From positions 32,055,777 through 32,119,776 of the forward strand of contig OY855912.1 of NCBI GenBank assembly GCA_963693305.1: a stretch of 64,000 nt of DNA, read 5' to 3'. A model generated the notes under the pieces. The model did not search any database. It was given only the letters and a program-made list of their open reading frames with translations, and had not been told where the DNA came from. Below are positions 14,224 to 25,904 of this stretch, in pieces. Origin of the DNA: Meandrina meandrites. Taxonomy: Eukaryota; Cnidaria; Anthozoa; Scleractinia; Meandrinidae. A program made the position numbers and the translations under genes. Within the stretch, counting starts at the first letter, position 1; every line of letters begins with the position of its first letter.

Positions 14224-15865
14224 AGGGCGAAACGAAGCAACACCCTTGGGATCGAATTCCACGAGGTCGGTTTCATACCACCATTTTGAGTGGGCTTTTC
14301 CAAGGAGGGCAAAAAGCCGCGTTGACGAACGTCGTCCAATTGCGTTCAAAACGCGTTTTTTCGACTTTCCCCATCGGGGCGAAACGAAAAAACATCCTTA
14401 GGATCGAATACCAGGACGTCGGTTTCATACCACCATTTTGAGTGGGCTTTTCCAAGCAGGGCAAAAAGCCGGGTTGACGAACGTCGTCCAATTGCGTTAA
14501 AAACGCGTTTTTTCGACTTTCCCCATCGGGGCGAAACGAAGCAACACCCTTGGGATCGAATTCCACGAGGTCGGTTTCATACCACCATTTTGAGTGGGCT
14601 TTTCCAAGCAGGGCAAAAAGCCGGGTTGACGAACGTCGTCCAATTGCGTTCAAAACGCGTTTTTTCGACTTTCCCCATCGGGGCGAAACGAAGCAACACC
14701 CTTAGGATCGAATTCCACGAGGTCGGTTTCATACCACCATTTTGAGTGGGCTTTTCCAAGCAGGGCAAAAAGCCGGGTTGACGAACGTCGTCCAATTGCG
14801 TTCAAAACGCGTTTTTTCGACTTTCCCCATCGGGGCGAAACGAAAAAACACCCTTAGGATCGATTCCACTAGGTCGGTTTCATACCACTATTTTGAGTGG
14901 GCTTTTCCAAGCAGGGCAAAAAGCCGGGTTGACGAACGTCGTCCAATTGCGTTCAAAACGCGTTTTTTCGACTTTCCCCATCGGGGCGAAACGAAAAAAC
15001 ACCCTTAGGATCGAATACCACGAGGTCGGTTTCATACCACCATTTTGAGTGGGCTTTTCCAAGCAGGGCAAAAAGCCGGGTTGACGAACGTCGTCCAATT
15101 GCGTTCAAAACGCGTTTTTTCGACTTTCCCCATCGGGGCGAAACGAAGCAACACCCTTGGGATCGAATTCCACGAGGTCGGTTTCATACCACCATTTTGA
15201 GTGGGCTTTTCCAAGCAGGGCAAAAAGCCGGGTTCACGAACGTCGTCCAATTGCGTTCAAAACGCGTTTTTTCGACTTTCCCCATCAGGGCGAAACGAAG
15301 CAACACCCTTGGGATCGAATTCCACGAGGTCGGTTTCATACCACCATTTTGAGTGGGCTTTTCCAAGCAGGGCAAAAAGCCGGGTTGACGAACGTCGTCC
15401 AATTGCGTTCAAAACGCGTTTTTTCGACTTTCCCCATCGGGGCGAAACGAAGCAACACCCTTGGGATCGAATTCCACGAGGTCGGTTTCATACCACCATT
15501 TTGAGTGGGCTTTTCCAAGCAGGGCAAAAAGCCGGGTTGACGAACGTCGTCCAATTGCGTTCAAAACGCGTTTTTTCGACTTTCCCCATCGGGGCGAAAC
15601 GAAGCAACACCCTTGGGATCGAATTCCACGAGGTCGGTTTCATACCACCATTTTGAGTGGGCTTTTCCAAGCAGGGCAAAAAGCCGGGTTGACGAACGTC
15701 GTCCAGTTGCGTTCAAAACGCGTTTTTTCGACTTTCCCCATCGGGGGGAAACGAAAAAAACACCCTTAGGATCGAATTCCACGAGGTCGGTTTCATACCA
15801 CCATTTTGAGTGGGCTTTTCCAAGCAGGGCAAAAAGCCGGGTTGACGAACGTCGTCCAATTGAAT

Positions 15866-17480
15866 TCAAAACGCGTTTTTTCGACTTTCCCCATCGGGGC
15901 GAAACGAAAAAACACCCTTAGGATCGAATACCACGAGGTCGGTTTCATACCACCATTTTGAGTGGGCTTTTCCAAGCAGGGCAAAAAGCCGGGTTGACGA
16001 ACGTCGTGCAATTGCGTTCAAAACGCGTTTTTTCGACTTTCCCCATCGGGTCGAAACGAAAAAACACCCTTAGGATCGAATACCAGGACGTCGGTTTCAT
16101 ACCACCATTTTGAGTGGGCTTTTTCAAGCAGGGCAAAAAGGCGGGTTGACGAACGTCGTCCAATTGCGTTCAAAACGCGTTTTTTCGACTTTCTTCATCG
16201 GGGCGAAACGAAGCAACACCCTTGGGATCGAATTCCACGAGGTCGGTTTCATACCACCATTTTGAGTGGGCTTTTTCAAGCAGGGCAAAAAGGCGGGTTG
16301 ACGAACGTCGTCCAATTGCGTTCAAAACGCGTTTTTTCGACTTTCTTCATCGGGGCGAAACGAAGCAACACCCTTGGGATCGAATTCCACGAGGTCGGTT
16401 TCATACCACCATTTTGAGCGGCCTTTTCCAAGCAGGGCAAAAAGCCGGGTTGACGAACGTCGTCCAATTGCGTTCAAAACGCGTTTTTTCGACTTTCCCC
16501 ATCGGGGCGAAACGAAAAAACACCCTTAGGATCGAATACCACGAGGTCGGTTTCATACCACCATTTTGAGTGGGCTTTTCCAAGCAGGGCAAAAAGCCGG
16601 GTTGACGAACGTAGTGCAATTGCGTTCAAAACGCGTTTTTTCGACTTTCCCCATCGGGTCGAAACGAAAAAACACCCTTAGGATCGAATACCAGGACGTC
16701 GGTTTCATACCACCATTTTGAGTGGGCTTTTTCAAGCAGGGCAAAAAGGCGGGTTGACGAACGTCGTCCAATTGCGTTCAAAACGCGTTTTTTCGACTTT
16801 CTTCATCGGGGCGAAACGAAGCAACACCCTTGGGATCGAATTCCACGAGGTCGGTTTCATACCACCATTTTGAGTGGGCTTTTTCAAGCAGGGCAAAAAG
16901 GCGGGTTGACGAACGTCGTCCAATTGCGTTCAAAACGCGTTTTTTCGACTTTCTTCATCGGGGCGAAACGAAGCAACACCCTTGGGATCGAATTCCACGA
17001 GGTCGGTTTCATACCACCATTTTGAGTGGCCTTTTCCAAGCAGGGCAAAAAGCCGGGTTGACGAACGTCGTCCAATTGCGTTCAAAACGCGTTTTTTCGA
17101 CTTTCCCCATCGGGGCGAAACGAAAAAACACCCTTAGGATCGAATACACGAGGTCGGTTTCATACCACCATTTTGAGTGGGCTTTTCCAAGCAGGGCAAA
17201 AAGCCGGGTTGACGAACGTCGTGCAATTGCGTTCAAAACGCGTTTTTTCGACTTTCCCCATCGGGTCGAAACGAAAAAACACCCTTAGGATCGAATACCA
17301 GGACGTCGGTTTCATACCACCATTTTGAGTGGGCTTTTTCAAGCAGGGCAAAAAGGCGGGTTGACGAACGTCGTCCAATTGCGTTCAAACGCGTTTTTTC
17401 GACTTTCTTCATCGGGGCGAAACGAAGCAACACCCTTGGGATCGAATTCCACGAGGTCGGTTTCATACCACCATTTTGAG
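15866..17480 (+). repeat. 608-bp tetrameric higher-order repeat, about 2.6 copies (satellite A)
   Basis: A four-monomer unit repeats at about 15,866, 16,474 and 17,081. Its signature is GTGCAATTGCG, then CATCGGGTCGAAACG, then two monomers with GGGCTTTTTCAAG, AAAAAGGCGGG and CTTTCTTCATC. The third copy has single-base losses (GAATACACGAGG at about 17,145 and TTCAAACGCG at about 17,388). It breaks off near 17,480 where the standard monomer returns. Confidence 0.88.
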
Positions 17481-18099
17481 TGGGCTTTTCCAAGCAGGGC
17501 AAAAAGCCGGGTTGACGAACGTCGTCCAATTGCGTTCAAAACGCGTTTTTTCGACTTTCCCCATCGGGGCGAAACGAAGCAACACCCTTGGGATCGAATT
17601 CCACGAGGTCGGTTTCATACCACCATTTTGAGTGGGCTTTTCCAAGCAGGGCAAAAAGCCGGGTTGACGAACGTCGTCCAATTGCGTTCAAAACGCGTTT
17701 TTTCGACTTTCCCCATCGGGGCGAAACGAAAAAAACACCCTTAGGATCGAATTCCACGAGGTCGGTTTCATACCACCATTTTGAGTGGGCTTTTCCAAGC
17801 AGGGCAAAAAGCCGGGTTGACGAACGTCATCCAATTGCGTTCAAAACGCGTTTTTTCGACTTTCCCCATCGGGGCGAAACGAAAAAAAACCCTTAGGATC
17901 GAATACCACGAGGTCGGTTTCATACCACCATTTTGAGTGGGGTTTTCCAAGCAGGGCAAAAAGCCGCGTTGACGAACGTCGTCCAATTGCGTTCAAAACG
18001 CGTTTTTTCGACTTTCCCCATCAGGGCGAAACGAAGCAACACCCTTGGGATCGAATTCCACGAGGTCGGTTTCATACCACCATTTTGAGTGGGCTTTTC

Positions 18100-19274
18100 C
18101 AAGCAGGGCAAAAAGCCCGGTTGACGAACCTCGTCCAACTGCGTTCAAAACGCGTTTTTTCGACTTTCCCCATCGGGGCAAAACGAAACAACACCCTTGG
18201 GATCGATTCCACTAGGTCGGTTTCATACCACCATTTTGACTGGGCTTTTCCAAGCAGGGCAAAAAGCCGGGTTGACGAACGTCGTCTAATTGCGTTCAAA
18301 ACGCGTTTTTTCGACTTTCCCCATCGGGGCGAAACGAAGCAACACCCTTGGGATCGAATTCCACGAGGCTGGTTTCATACCACCATTTTGAGTGGGCTTT
18401 TCCAAGCAGGGCAAAAAGCCGGGTTGGCGAACGTCGTCCAATTGCGTTCAAAACGCGTTTTTTCGACTTTCCCCATCGGGGCGAAACGAAACAACACCCT
18501 TGGGATCGATTCCACTAGGTCGGTTTCATACCACCATTTTGAGTGGGCTTTTCCAAGCAGGGCAAAAAGCCGGGTTGACGAACGTCGTCTAATTGCGTTC
18601 AAAACGCGTTTTTTCGACTTTCCCCATATGGGCGAAACGAAGCAACACCCTTGGGATCGAATTCCACGAGGTCGGTTTCATACCACCATTTTGAGTGGGC
18701 TTTTCCAAGCAGGGCAAAAAGCCGGGTTGACGAACGTGGTCCAATTGCGTTCAAAACGCGTTTTTTCGACTTTCCCCATCGGGGCGAAACGAAAAAACAC
18801 CCTTGGGATCGAATTCCACAAGGTCGGTTTCATACCACCATTTTGAGTGGGCTTTTCCAAGCATGGCAAAAAGCCGGGTTGACGAACGTCGTCCAATTGC
18901 GTTCAAAACGCGTTTTTTCGACTTTCCCCATCGGGGCGAAACGAAACAACACCCTTGGGATCGATTCCACGAGGTGGGTTTCATACCACCATTTTGAGTG
19001 GGCTTTTCCAAGCAGGGCAAAAAGCCCGGTTGACGAACCTCGTCCAACTGCGTTCAAAACGCGTTTTTTCGACTTTCCCCATCGGGGCAAAACGAAACAA
19101 CACCCTTGGGATCGATTCCACTAGGTCGGTTTAATACCACCATTTTGAGTGGGCTTTTCCAAGCAGGGCAAAAAGCCGGGTTGACGAACGTCGTCTAATT
19201 GCGTTCAAAACGCGTTTTTTCGACTTTCCCCATCGGGGCGAAACGAAGCAACACCCTTGGGATCGAATTCCACG
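18100..19274 (+). repeat. 909-bp-spaced duplicate and local dimers (satellite A)
   Basis: The variants GCCCGGTTGACGAACCTCG and GGGGCAAAACG occur at about 18,115-18,182 and again 909 bp later, about six monomers. Each is followed by a 151-bp GGATCGATTCC monomer and a GTCGTCTAATTG monomer. Between them, monomers also pair at about 303 bp (GTCGTCTAATTG near 18,282 and 18,585). Boundaries are approximate. Confidence 0.65.
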
Positions 19275-19334
19275 AGGTCGGTTTCATACCACCATTTTGA
19301 GTGGGCTTTTCCAAGCAGGGCAAAAAGCCGCGTT

Positions 19335-19933
19335 GACGAACGTCGTCCAATTGCGTTCAAAACGCGTTTTTTCGACTTTCCCAATCAGGGCGAAACGAAG
19401 CAACACCCTTGGGATCGAATTCCACGAGGTCGGTTTCATACCATCATTTTGAGTGGGCTTTTCCAAGCAGGGCAAAAAGCCGGGTTGACGAACGTCGTCC
19501 AATTGCGTTCAAAACGCGTTTTTTCGACTTTCCCCATCGGGGCGAAACGAAGCAACACCCTTGGGATCGAATTCCACGAGGTCGGTTTCATACCACCATT
19601 TTGAGTGGGCTTTTCCAAGCAGGGCAAAAAGCCGGGTTGACGAACGTCGTCCAATTGCGTTCAAAACGCGTTTTTTCGACTTTCCCAATCAGGGCGAAAC
19701 GAAGCAACACCCTTGGGATCGAATTCCACGAGGTCGGTTTCATACCATCATTTTGAGTGGGCTTTTCCAAGCAGGGCAAAAAGCCGGGTTGACGAACGTC
19801 GTCCAATTGCGTTCAAAACGCGTTTTTTCGACTTTCCCCATCGGGGCGAAACGAAGCAACACCCTTGGGATCGAATTCCACGAGGTCGGTTTCATACCAC
19901 CATTTTGAGTGGGCTTTTCCAAGCAGGGCAAAA
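19335..19933 (+). repeat. 304-bp dimeric higher-order repeat (satellite A)
   Basis: Monomers with TTTCCCAATCAGGGC followed by CATACCATCATTTTG alternate with standard monomers. The signatures lie at about 19,379 and 19,682, then about 19,441 and 19,745, giving a dimer period of 304 bp for two copies. Confidence 0.75.
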
Positions 19934-22900
19934 AGCCAGGTTGACGAACGTCGTCCAATTGCGTTCAAAACGCGTTTTTTCGACTTTCCCCATCGGGGCG
20001 AAACGAAACAACACCCTTGGGATCGATTCCACTAGGTCGGTTTCATACCACCATTTTGAGTGGGCTTTTCCAAGCAGGGCAAAAAGCCGGTTGACAAACG
20101 TCGTCCAATTTCGTTCAAAATGCGTTTTTTCGACTTTCCCCATCGGGGCGAAACGAAGCAACACCCTTGGGATCGAATTCCACGAGGTCGGTTTCATACC
20201 ACCATTTTGAGTGGGCTTTTCCAAGCAGGGCAAAAAGCCGGGTTGACGAACGTCGTCCAATTGCGTTCAAAACGCGTTTTTTCGACTTTCCCCATCGGGG
20301 CGAAACGTAAAAACACCCTTGGGATCGAATTCCACGAGGTCGGTTTCATACCACCATTTTGAGTGGGCTTTTCCAAGCAGGGCAAAAAGCCGGGTTGACT
20401 AACGTCGTCCAATTGCGTTCAAAACGCGTTTTTTCGACTTTCCCCATCGGGGCGAAACGAAAAAACACCCTTGGGATCGAATTCCACGAGGTCGGTTTCA
20501 TACCATCATTTTGAGTAGGCTTTTCCAAGCAGGGCAAAAAGCCGGGTTGACGAACGTCGTCCAATTGCGTTCAAAACGCGTTTTTTCGACTTTCCCCATC
20601 GGGGCGAAACGAAAAAACACCCTTAGGAACGAATTCCACGAGGTCGGTTTCATACCACCATTTTGAGTGGGCTTTTCCAAGCAGAGCAAAAAGCCGGGTT
20701 GACGAACGTCGTCCAATTGCGTTCAAAACGCGTTTTTTCGACTTTCCTTATCGGGGCGAAACGAAAAAACACCCTTAGGAACGAATTCCACGAGGTCGGT
20801 TTCATACCACCATTTTGAGTGGGCTTTTCCAAGCAGGGCAAAAAGCCGGGTTGACGAACGTCGTCCAACTGCGTTCAAAACGCGTTTTTTCGACTTTCCC
20901 CATCGGGGCGAAACGTAAAAACACCCTTGGGATCGATTCCACTAGGTCGGTTTCATACGACCATTTTGAGTGGGCTTTTCCAAGCAGGGCAAAAAGCCGC
21001 GTTGACGAACGTCGTCCAATTGCGTTCAAAACGCGTTTTTTCGACTTTCCCCATCGGGGCGAAACGAAACAACACCCTTAGGATCGAATACGACGTGGTC
21101 GGTTTCATACCACCATTTTGAGTGGGCTTTTCCAAGCAGGGCAAAAAGCTGGGTTGACGAACGTCGTCCAATTGCGTTCAAAATGCGTTTTTTCGACTTT
21201 CCCCATCAGGGCGAAACGAAGCAACACCCTTGGGATCGAATTCCACGAGGTCGGTTTCATACCATCATTTTGAGTGGGCTTTTCCAAGCAGGGCAAAAAG
21301 CCGGGTTGACGAACGTCGTCCAATTGCGTTCAAAACGCGTTTTTTCCACTTTCCCCATCGGGGCGAAACGAAAAAAAAACCTTCGGATCGAATTCCACTA
21401 GGTCGGTTTCATACCACCATTTTGAGTGGGCTTTTCCAAGCAGGGCAAAAAGGCGGGTTGACGAACGTCGTCCAATTGCGTTCAAAACGCGTTTTTTCGA
21501 CTTTCCCCATCGGGGCGAAACGAAAAAAAACCCTTAGGATCGAATTCCACGAGGTGGGTTTCATACCACCATTTTGAGTGGGCTTTTCCAAGCAGGGCAA
21601 AAAGCCGGGTTGACGAGCGTCGTCCAATTGCGTTCAAAACGCGTTTTTTCGACTTTCCCCTTCGGGGCGAAACGAAAAAACACGCTTGGGATCGAATTCC
21701 ACTAGGTTGGTTTCATACCACCATTTTGAGTGGGCTTTTCCAAGCAGGGCAAAAAGCCGGGTTGACGAACGTCGTCCAATTGCGTTCAAAACGCGTTTTT
21801 TCGACTTTCCCCATCGGGGCGAAACGAAAAAACACCGTTGGGATCGAATTCCACGACGTCGGTTTCATACCATCATTTTGAGTGGGCTTTTCCAAGCAGG
21901 GCAAAAAGCTGGGTTGACGAACGTCGTCCAATTGCGTTCAAAACGCGTTTTTTCGACTTTTCCCATCGGGGCGAAACGAAAAAACACCCTTGGGATCGAA
22001 TTCCACGAGGTCTGTTTCATACCACCATTTTGAGTGGGCTTCTCCAAGCAGGGGAAAAAGCCGGGTTGACGAACGTCGTCCAATTGGGTTCAAAACGCGT
22101 TTTTTCGACTTTCCCCATCGGGGCGAAACGAAAAAACACCCTTGGGATCGAATTCCACTAGGTCGGTTTCATACCACCATTTTGAGTTGGCTATTCCAAG
22201 CAGGGGAAAAAGCCGGGTTGACGAACGTCGTCCAATTGCGTTCAAAACGCGTTTTTTCGACTTTCCCCATCGGGGCGAAACGAAAAAACACCCTTGGGAT
22301 CGAATTCCACTAGGTTGGTTTCATACCACCATTTTGAGTGGGCTTTTCCAAGCAGGGGAAAAAGCCGGGTTGACGAACGTCGTCCAATTGCGTTCAAAAC
22401 GCGTTTTTTCGACTTTCCCCATCGGGGCGAAACGAAAAAACACCGTTGGGATCTAATTCCACGACGTCGGTTTCATACCACCATTTTGAGTGGGCTTTTC
22501 CAAGCAGGGCAAAAAGCCGGGTTGACGAACCTCGTCCAATTGCGTTCAAAACGCGTTTTTTCGACTTTCCCCATCGGGGCGAAACGAAACAACACCCTCG
22601 GGATCGAATTCCACGAGGTCGGTTTCATACCACCATTTTGAGTGGGCTTTTCCAAGCAGGGCAAAAAGCCGGGTTGACGAACGTCGTCCAATTGCGTTCA
22701 AAACGCGTTTTTTCGACTTTCCCCATCGGGGCGAAACGAAAAAACACCCTTGGGATCGAATTCCACTTGGTCGGTTTCATACCATCATTTTGAGTAGGCT
22801 TTTCCAAGCAGGGCAAAAAGCCGGGTTGACGAACGTTGTCCAATTGCGTTCAAAACGCGTTTTTTCGACTTTCCCCATCGGGGCGAAACGAAAAAACACC

Positions 22901-24307
22901 CTTAGGATTGAATTCCACGAGGTCGGTTTCATACCATCATTTTGAGTGGGCTTTTCCAAGCAGGGCAAAAAGCCGGGTTGACGAACGTCGTCCAATTGCG
23001 TTCAAAACGCGTTTTTTCGACTTTCCCCATCGGGGCGAAACGAAACAACACCCTCGGGATCGAATTCCACGAGGTCGGTTTCATACCACCATTTTGAGTG
23101 GGCTTTTCCAAGCAGGGCAAAAAGCCGGGTTGACGAACGTCGTCCAATTGCGTTCAAAACGCGTTTTTTCGACTTTCCTCATCGGGGCGTAACGAAAAAA
23201 CACCCTTGGGATCGAATTCCACTAGGTCGGTTTCATACCACCATTTCGAGTGGGCTTTTCCAAGCAGGGCAAAAAGCCGGGTTGACGAACGTCGTCCAAT
23301 TGCGTTGAAAACGCGTTTTTTCGACTTTCCCCTTCGGGGCGAAACGAAAAAACACCCTTGGGATCGAATTCCACGACGTCGGTTTCATACCATCATTTTG
23401 AGTGGGTTTTTCCAAGCAGGGCAAAAAGCCGGGTTGACGAACGTCGTCCAATTGCGTTCAAAACGAGTTTTTTCGACTTTCCCCATCGGGGCGAAACGAA
23501 ACAACACCCTTGGGATTGAATTCCACGAGGTCGGTTTTATACCACCATTTTGAGTGGGCTTTTCCAAGCAGGGCAAAAAGCCGAGTTGATGAACGTCGTC
23601 CAATTGCGTTCAAAACGCGTTTTTTCGACTTTCCCCATCGGGGCGAAACGAAGCAACACCCTTGGGATCGAATTCCACGAGGTCTGTTTCATACCACCAT
23701 TTTGAGTGGGCTTCTCCAAGCAGGGCGAAAAGCCGGGTTGACGAACGTCGTCCAATTGCGTTCAAAACGCGTTTTTTCGACTTTCCCCATCGGGGCGAAA
23801 CGAAAAAACACCCTTGGGATCGAATTCCACGAGGTCGGTTTCATACCACCATTTTGAGTGGGCTTTTCCAAGCAGGGGAAAAAGCCGGGTTGACGAACGT
23901 CGTCCAATTTCGTTCAAAACGCGTTTTTTCGACTTTCCCCATCGGGGCGAAACGAAAAAACACCCTTGGGATCGAATTCCACGAGGTCGGTTTCATACCA
24001 CCATTTTGAGTGGGCTTTTCCAAGCAGGGCAAAAAGCCGGGTTGACGAACGTCGTACAATTTCGTTCAAAACTCGTTTTTTCGACTTTTCCCATCGGGAC
24101 GAAACGAAAAAACACCCTTAATATCGAATACCACGAGGTCAGTTTTATACCACCATTTTGAGTGGGCTTTTCCAGGCAGGGCAAAAAGCCGGGTTGACAA
24201 ACGTCGTCCAATTGCGTTCAAAACGCGTTTTTTCGGCTTTCCCCATCGGGGCGAAACGAAAAAACTCCCTTGGTATCGAATTCCACGAGGTCGGTTTCAT
24301 ACCACCA

Positions 24308-25406
24308 TTTTTGCTGGGCTTTACCAAGCAGCGGAAAACGCCGGGTGGACGAAGGTCGTCCAATTGCGTTCAAAACTCGTTTTGTCGAGTTTCCCCATCG
24401 GTGCGAAACGAAAAAACACCCTTGAGATCGCATTCCACGAGGTCGGTTTCATACCACCATTTTGGGAGTGATTTACCAAGGAGCGGAAAACGCCGGGTTG
24501 ACGAAGGTCGTCCAATTGCGTTGAAAACTCGTTTTTTCGAGTTTCCCCATATGGGCGAATCGAAAAAACACCCTTTGGATCGAATTCCACGAGGTCGGTT
24601 TCACACCACCATTTTCGGTGGGCTTTTGCCAGCAACGCAAAAAGCCGGGTTGACGAAGGTCGTCCAATTGCGTTCAAAACTCGTTTTTTCGACTTTTCCC
24701 ATCGGGGCGAAACGAAAAAACACCCTTGGGTTTGAATTCCATGAGGTCGGTTTCATACCCCTATTTTTGCTGGGCTTTACCAAGCAGCGGAAAACGCCGG
24801 GTTGACGAAGGTCGTCCAATTGCGTTCAAAACTCGTTTTGTCAAGTTTCCCCATCGGGGCGAAACGAAAAAACACCCTTGTGATCGAATTCCACGAGGTC
24901 GGTTTCATACCACCATTTTGGGTGGGATTTTCCAAGCAGCGCAAAACGCCGGTTTGACCAAGCTCGTCCAATTGGGTTGAAAACTCGTTTTGTCGAGTTT
25001 CCCGATCGGGACGGAACAAAAAAACACCCTTGGGATCAAATTCCACGAGGTCTGTTTCATACCACCATTTTTGCTGGGCTTTTGCAAGCAGTGCAAAAAG
25101 GCGAGTTGACGAATGTCGTCCAATTGCGTTGAAAACTCGTTTTTTCGAGTTTCCCCATCGCGGCGAAACGAAAAAACACCCTTGGGATCGAATTCCACGA
25201 GGTCGGTTTCATACCACCATTTTGGGGTGAATTTACCAAGTAGCGGAAAACGCTGGGTTGACGACGGTCGTCCAATTGCGTTCAAAACTCTTTTTTTTGA
25301 GATTCCCCATCGGGTCGAAACGAAAATACACCCTTGGGATCGAATTCCACGAGTTAGGTTTCAAACCACAATTTTGGGTCGGCTTTTGCAAGCAGCGCAA
25401 AAAGCC
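24308..25406 (+). repeat. 152-bp satellite, diverged subfamily B, left edge
   Basis: From about 24,308 the monomer changes to forms such as CATTTTTGCTGGGC, AAGCAGCGGAAAACGCC, GACGAAGGTCGTCC, AAAACTCGTTTTGTCGAG and CATTTTGGGAGTG. The period stays at 152 bp, but neighbours differ from each other much more than A monomers do. The array ends at AAAAAGCC (about 25,406) and heptamer satellite begins a few bases later. The change from A to B takes place within one monomer. Greater divergence at an array edge fits known satellite behaviour, since unequal exchange homogenises edges least. Confidence 0.92.
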
Positions 25407-25425
25407 AGCTGTGTAGTGCACAGAG
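25399..25425 (+). other. Satellite B to heptamer satellite junction, copy 1
   Basis: The 152-bp monomer stops after AAAAAGCC and passes through AGCT into GTGTAGTGCAC. The same join, including CAGCTG, occurs near 53,353 and inverted near 47,990. The first heptamer units here read ACCGTGTCTAG, where the other two copies read ACCTTGTCTAG. Confidence 0.9.
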
Positions 25426-25904
25426 TACAGTGTACCGTGTCTAGTGCACAGAGTACAGTGTACCGTGTATAGTGCACAGTGCATAGAGTACAGTGTACCG
25501 TGTATTGTGCACAGAGTACAGTGTACCGTGTATGGTGCACACTGCACAGAGTACAGTGTAACGTGTATAGTGCACAGAGTACAGTGTACCGTGTATAGTG
25601 CACAGAGTACAGTGTACCGTGTATAGTGCACAGAGTAGAGTGTACCGTGTATAGTGCACAGTGCACAGAGTACAGTGTACCGTGCATAGTGCACAGTGCG
25701 GAGAGTACAGTGTACCATGTATATTGCACAGAGTACAGTTTACCGTGTATAGTGCAAAGAGTACAGTGTACCGTGTATAGTGCACAGAGCACAGTGTACC
25801 GTGTATAGTGCACAGTGCACAGAGTACAGTGTACCGTGTATAGAGCACAGTGCACAGTGCACAGAGTACAGTGTACCGTGTATAGTGCACAGCGCAGAGA
25901 GTAC

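Larger units (their letters stand above)
1..24307 (+). repeat. 152-bp satellite, subfamily A array (about 160 monomers)
   Basis: The sequence repeats head to tail with a period of 152 bp. Recurring landmarks are GGATCGAATTCCACGAGG, GGTTTCATACCACCATTTTG, AAGCAGGGCAAAAAGCCGGG, GACGAACGTCGTCC and AAAACGCGTTTTTT followed by CCCCATCGGGGCG. Monomers differ by a few substitutions. Recurrent variants are CACTAGG or CACGAGG after GAATTC, AAAAAACACCC or AGCAACACCC, GTGGCC or GTGGGC, an extra T in the T run (153 bp), and loss of one A in GAATTC (151 bp). The array is already in mid-monomer at base 1, so it continues to the left. The period is not a multiple of three and the reading frame rotates from copy to copy, which argues against coding. 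This is a satellite array of unknown host; a centromeric or heterochromatic location is inferred. Confidence 0.97.

Noticed and set aside
1..24307. CENP-B box in the 152-bp monomer
   Set aside because: On the - strand TTCGCCCCGATGGGG comes near the core pattern TTCGNNNNANNCGGG but has mismatches at two required positions.
253..24805. Many open frames of 60-350 codons on both strands of the 152-bp array
   Set aside because: They repeat every 152 bp, shift frame with each monomer, overlap on both strands, and encode the same repeat peptides. This is what a tandem repeat with few stops produces; there is no start context, domain or codon bias to support genes.
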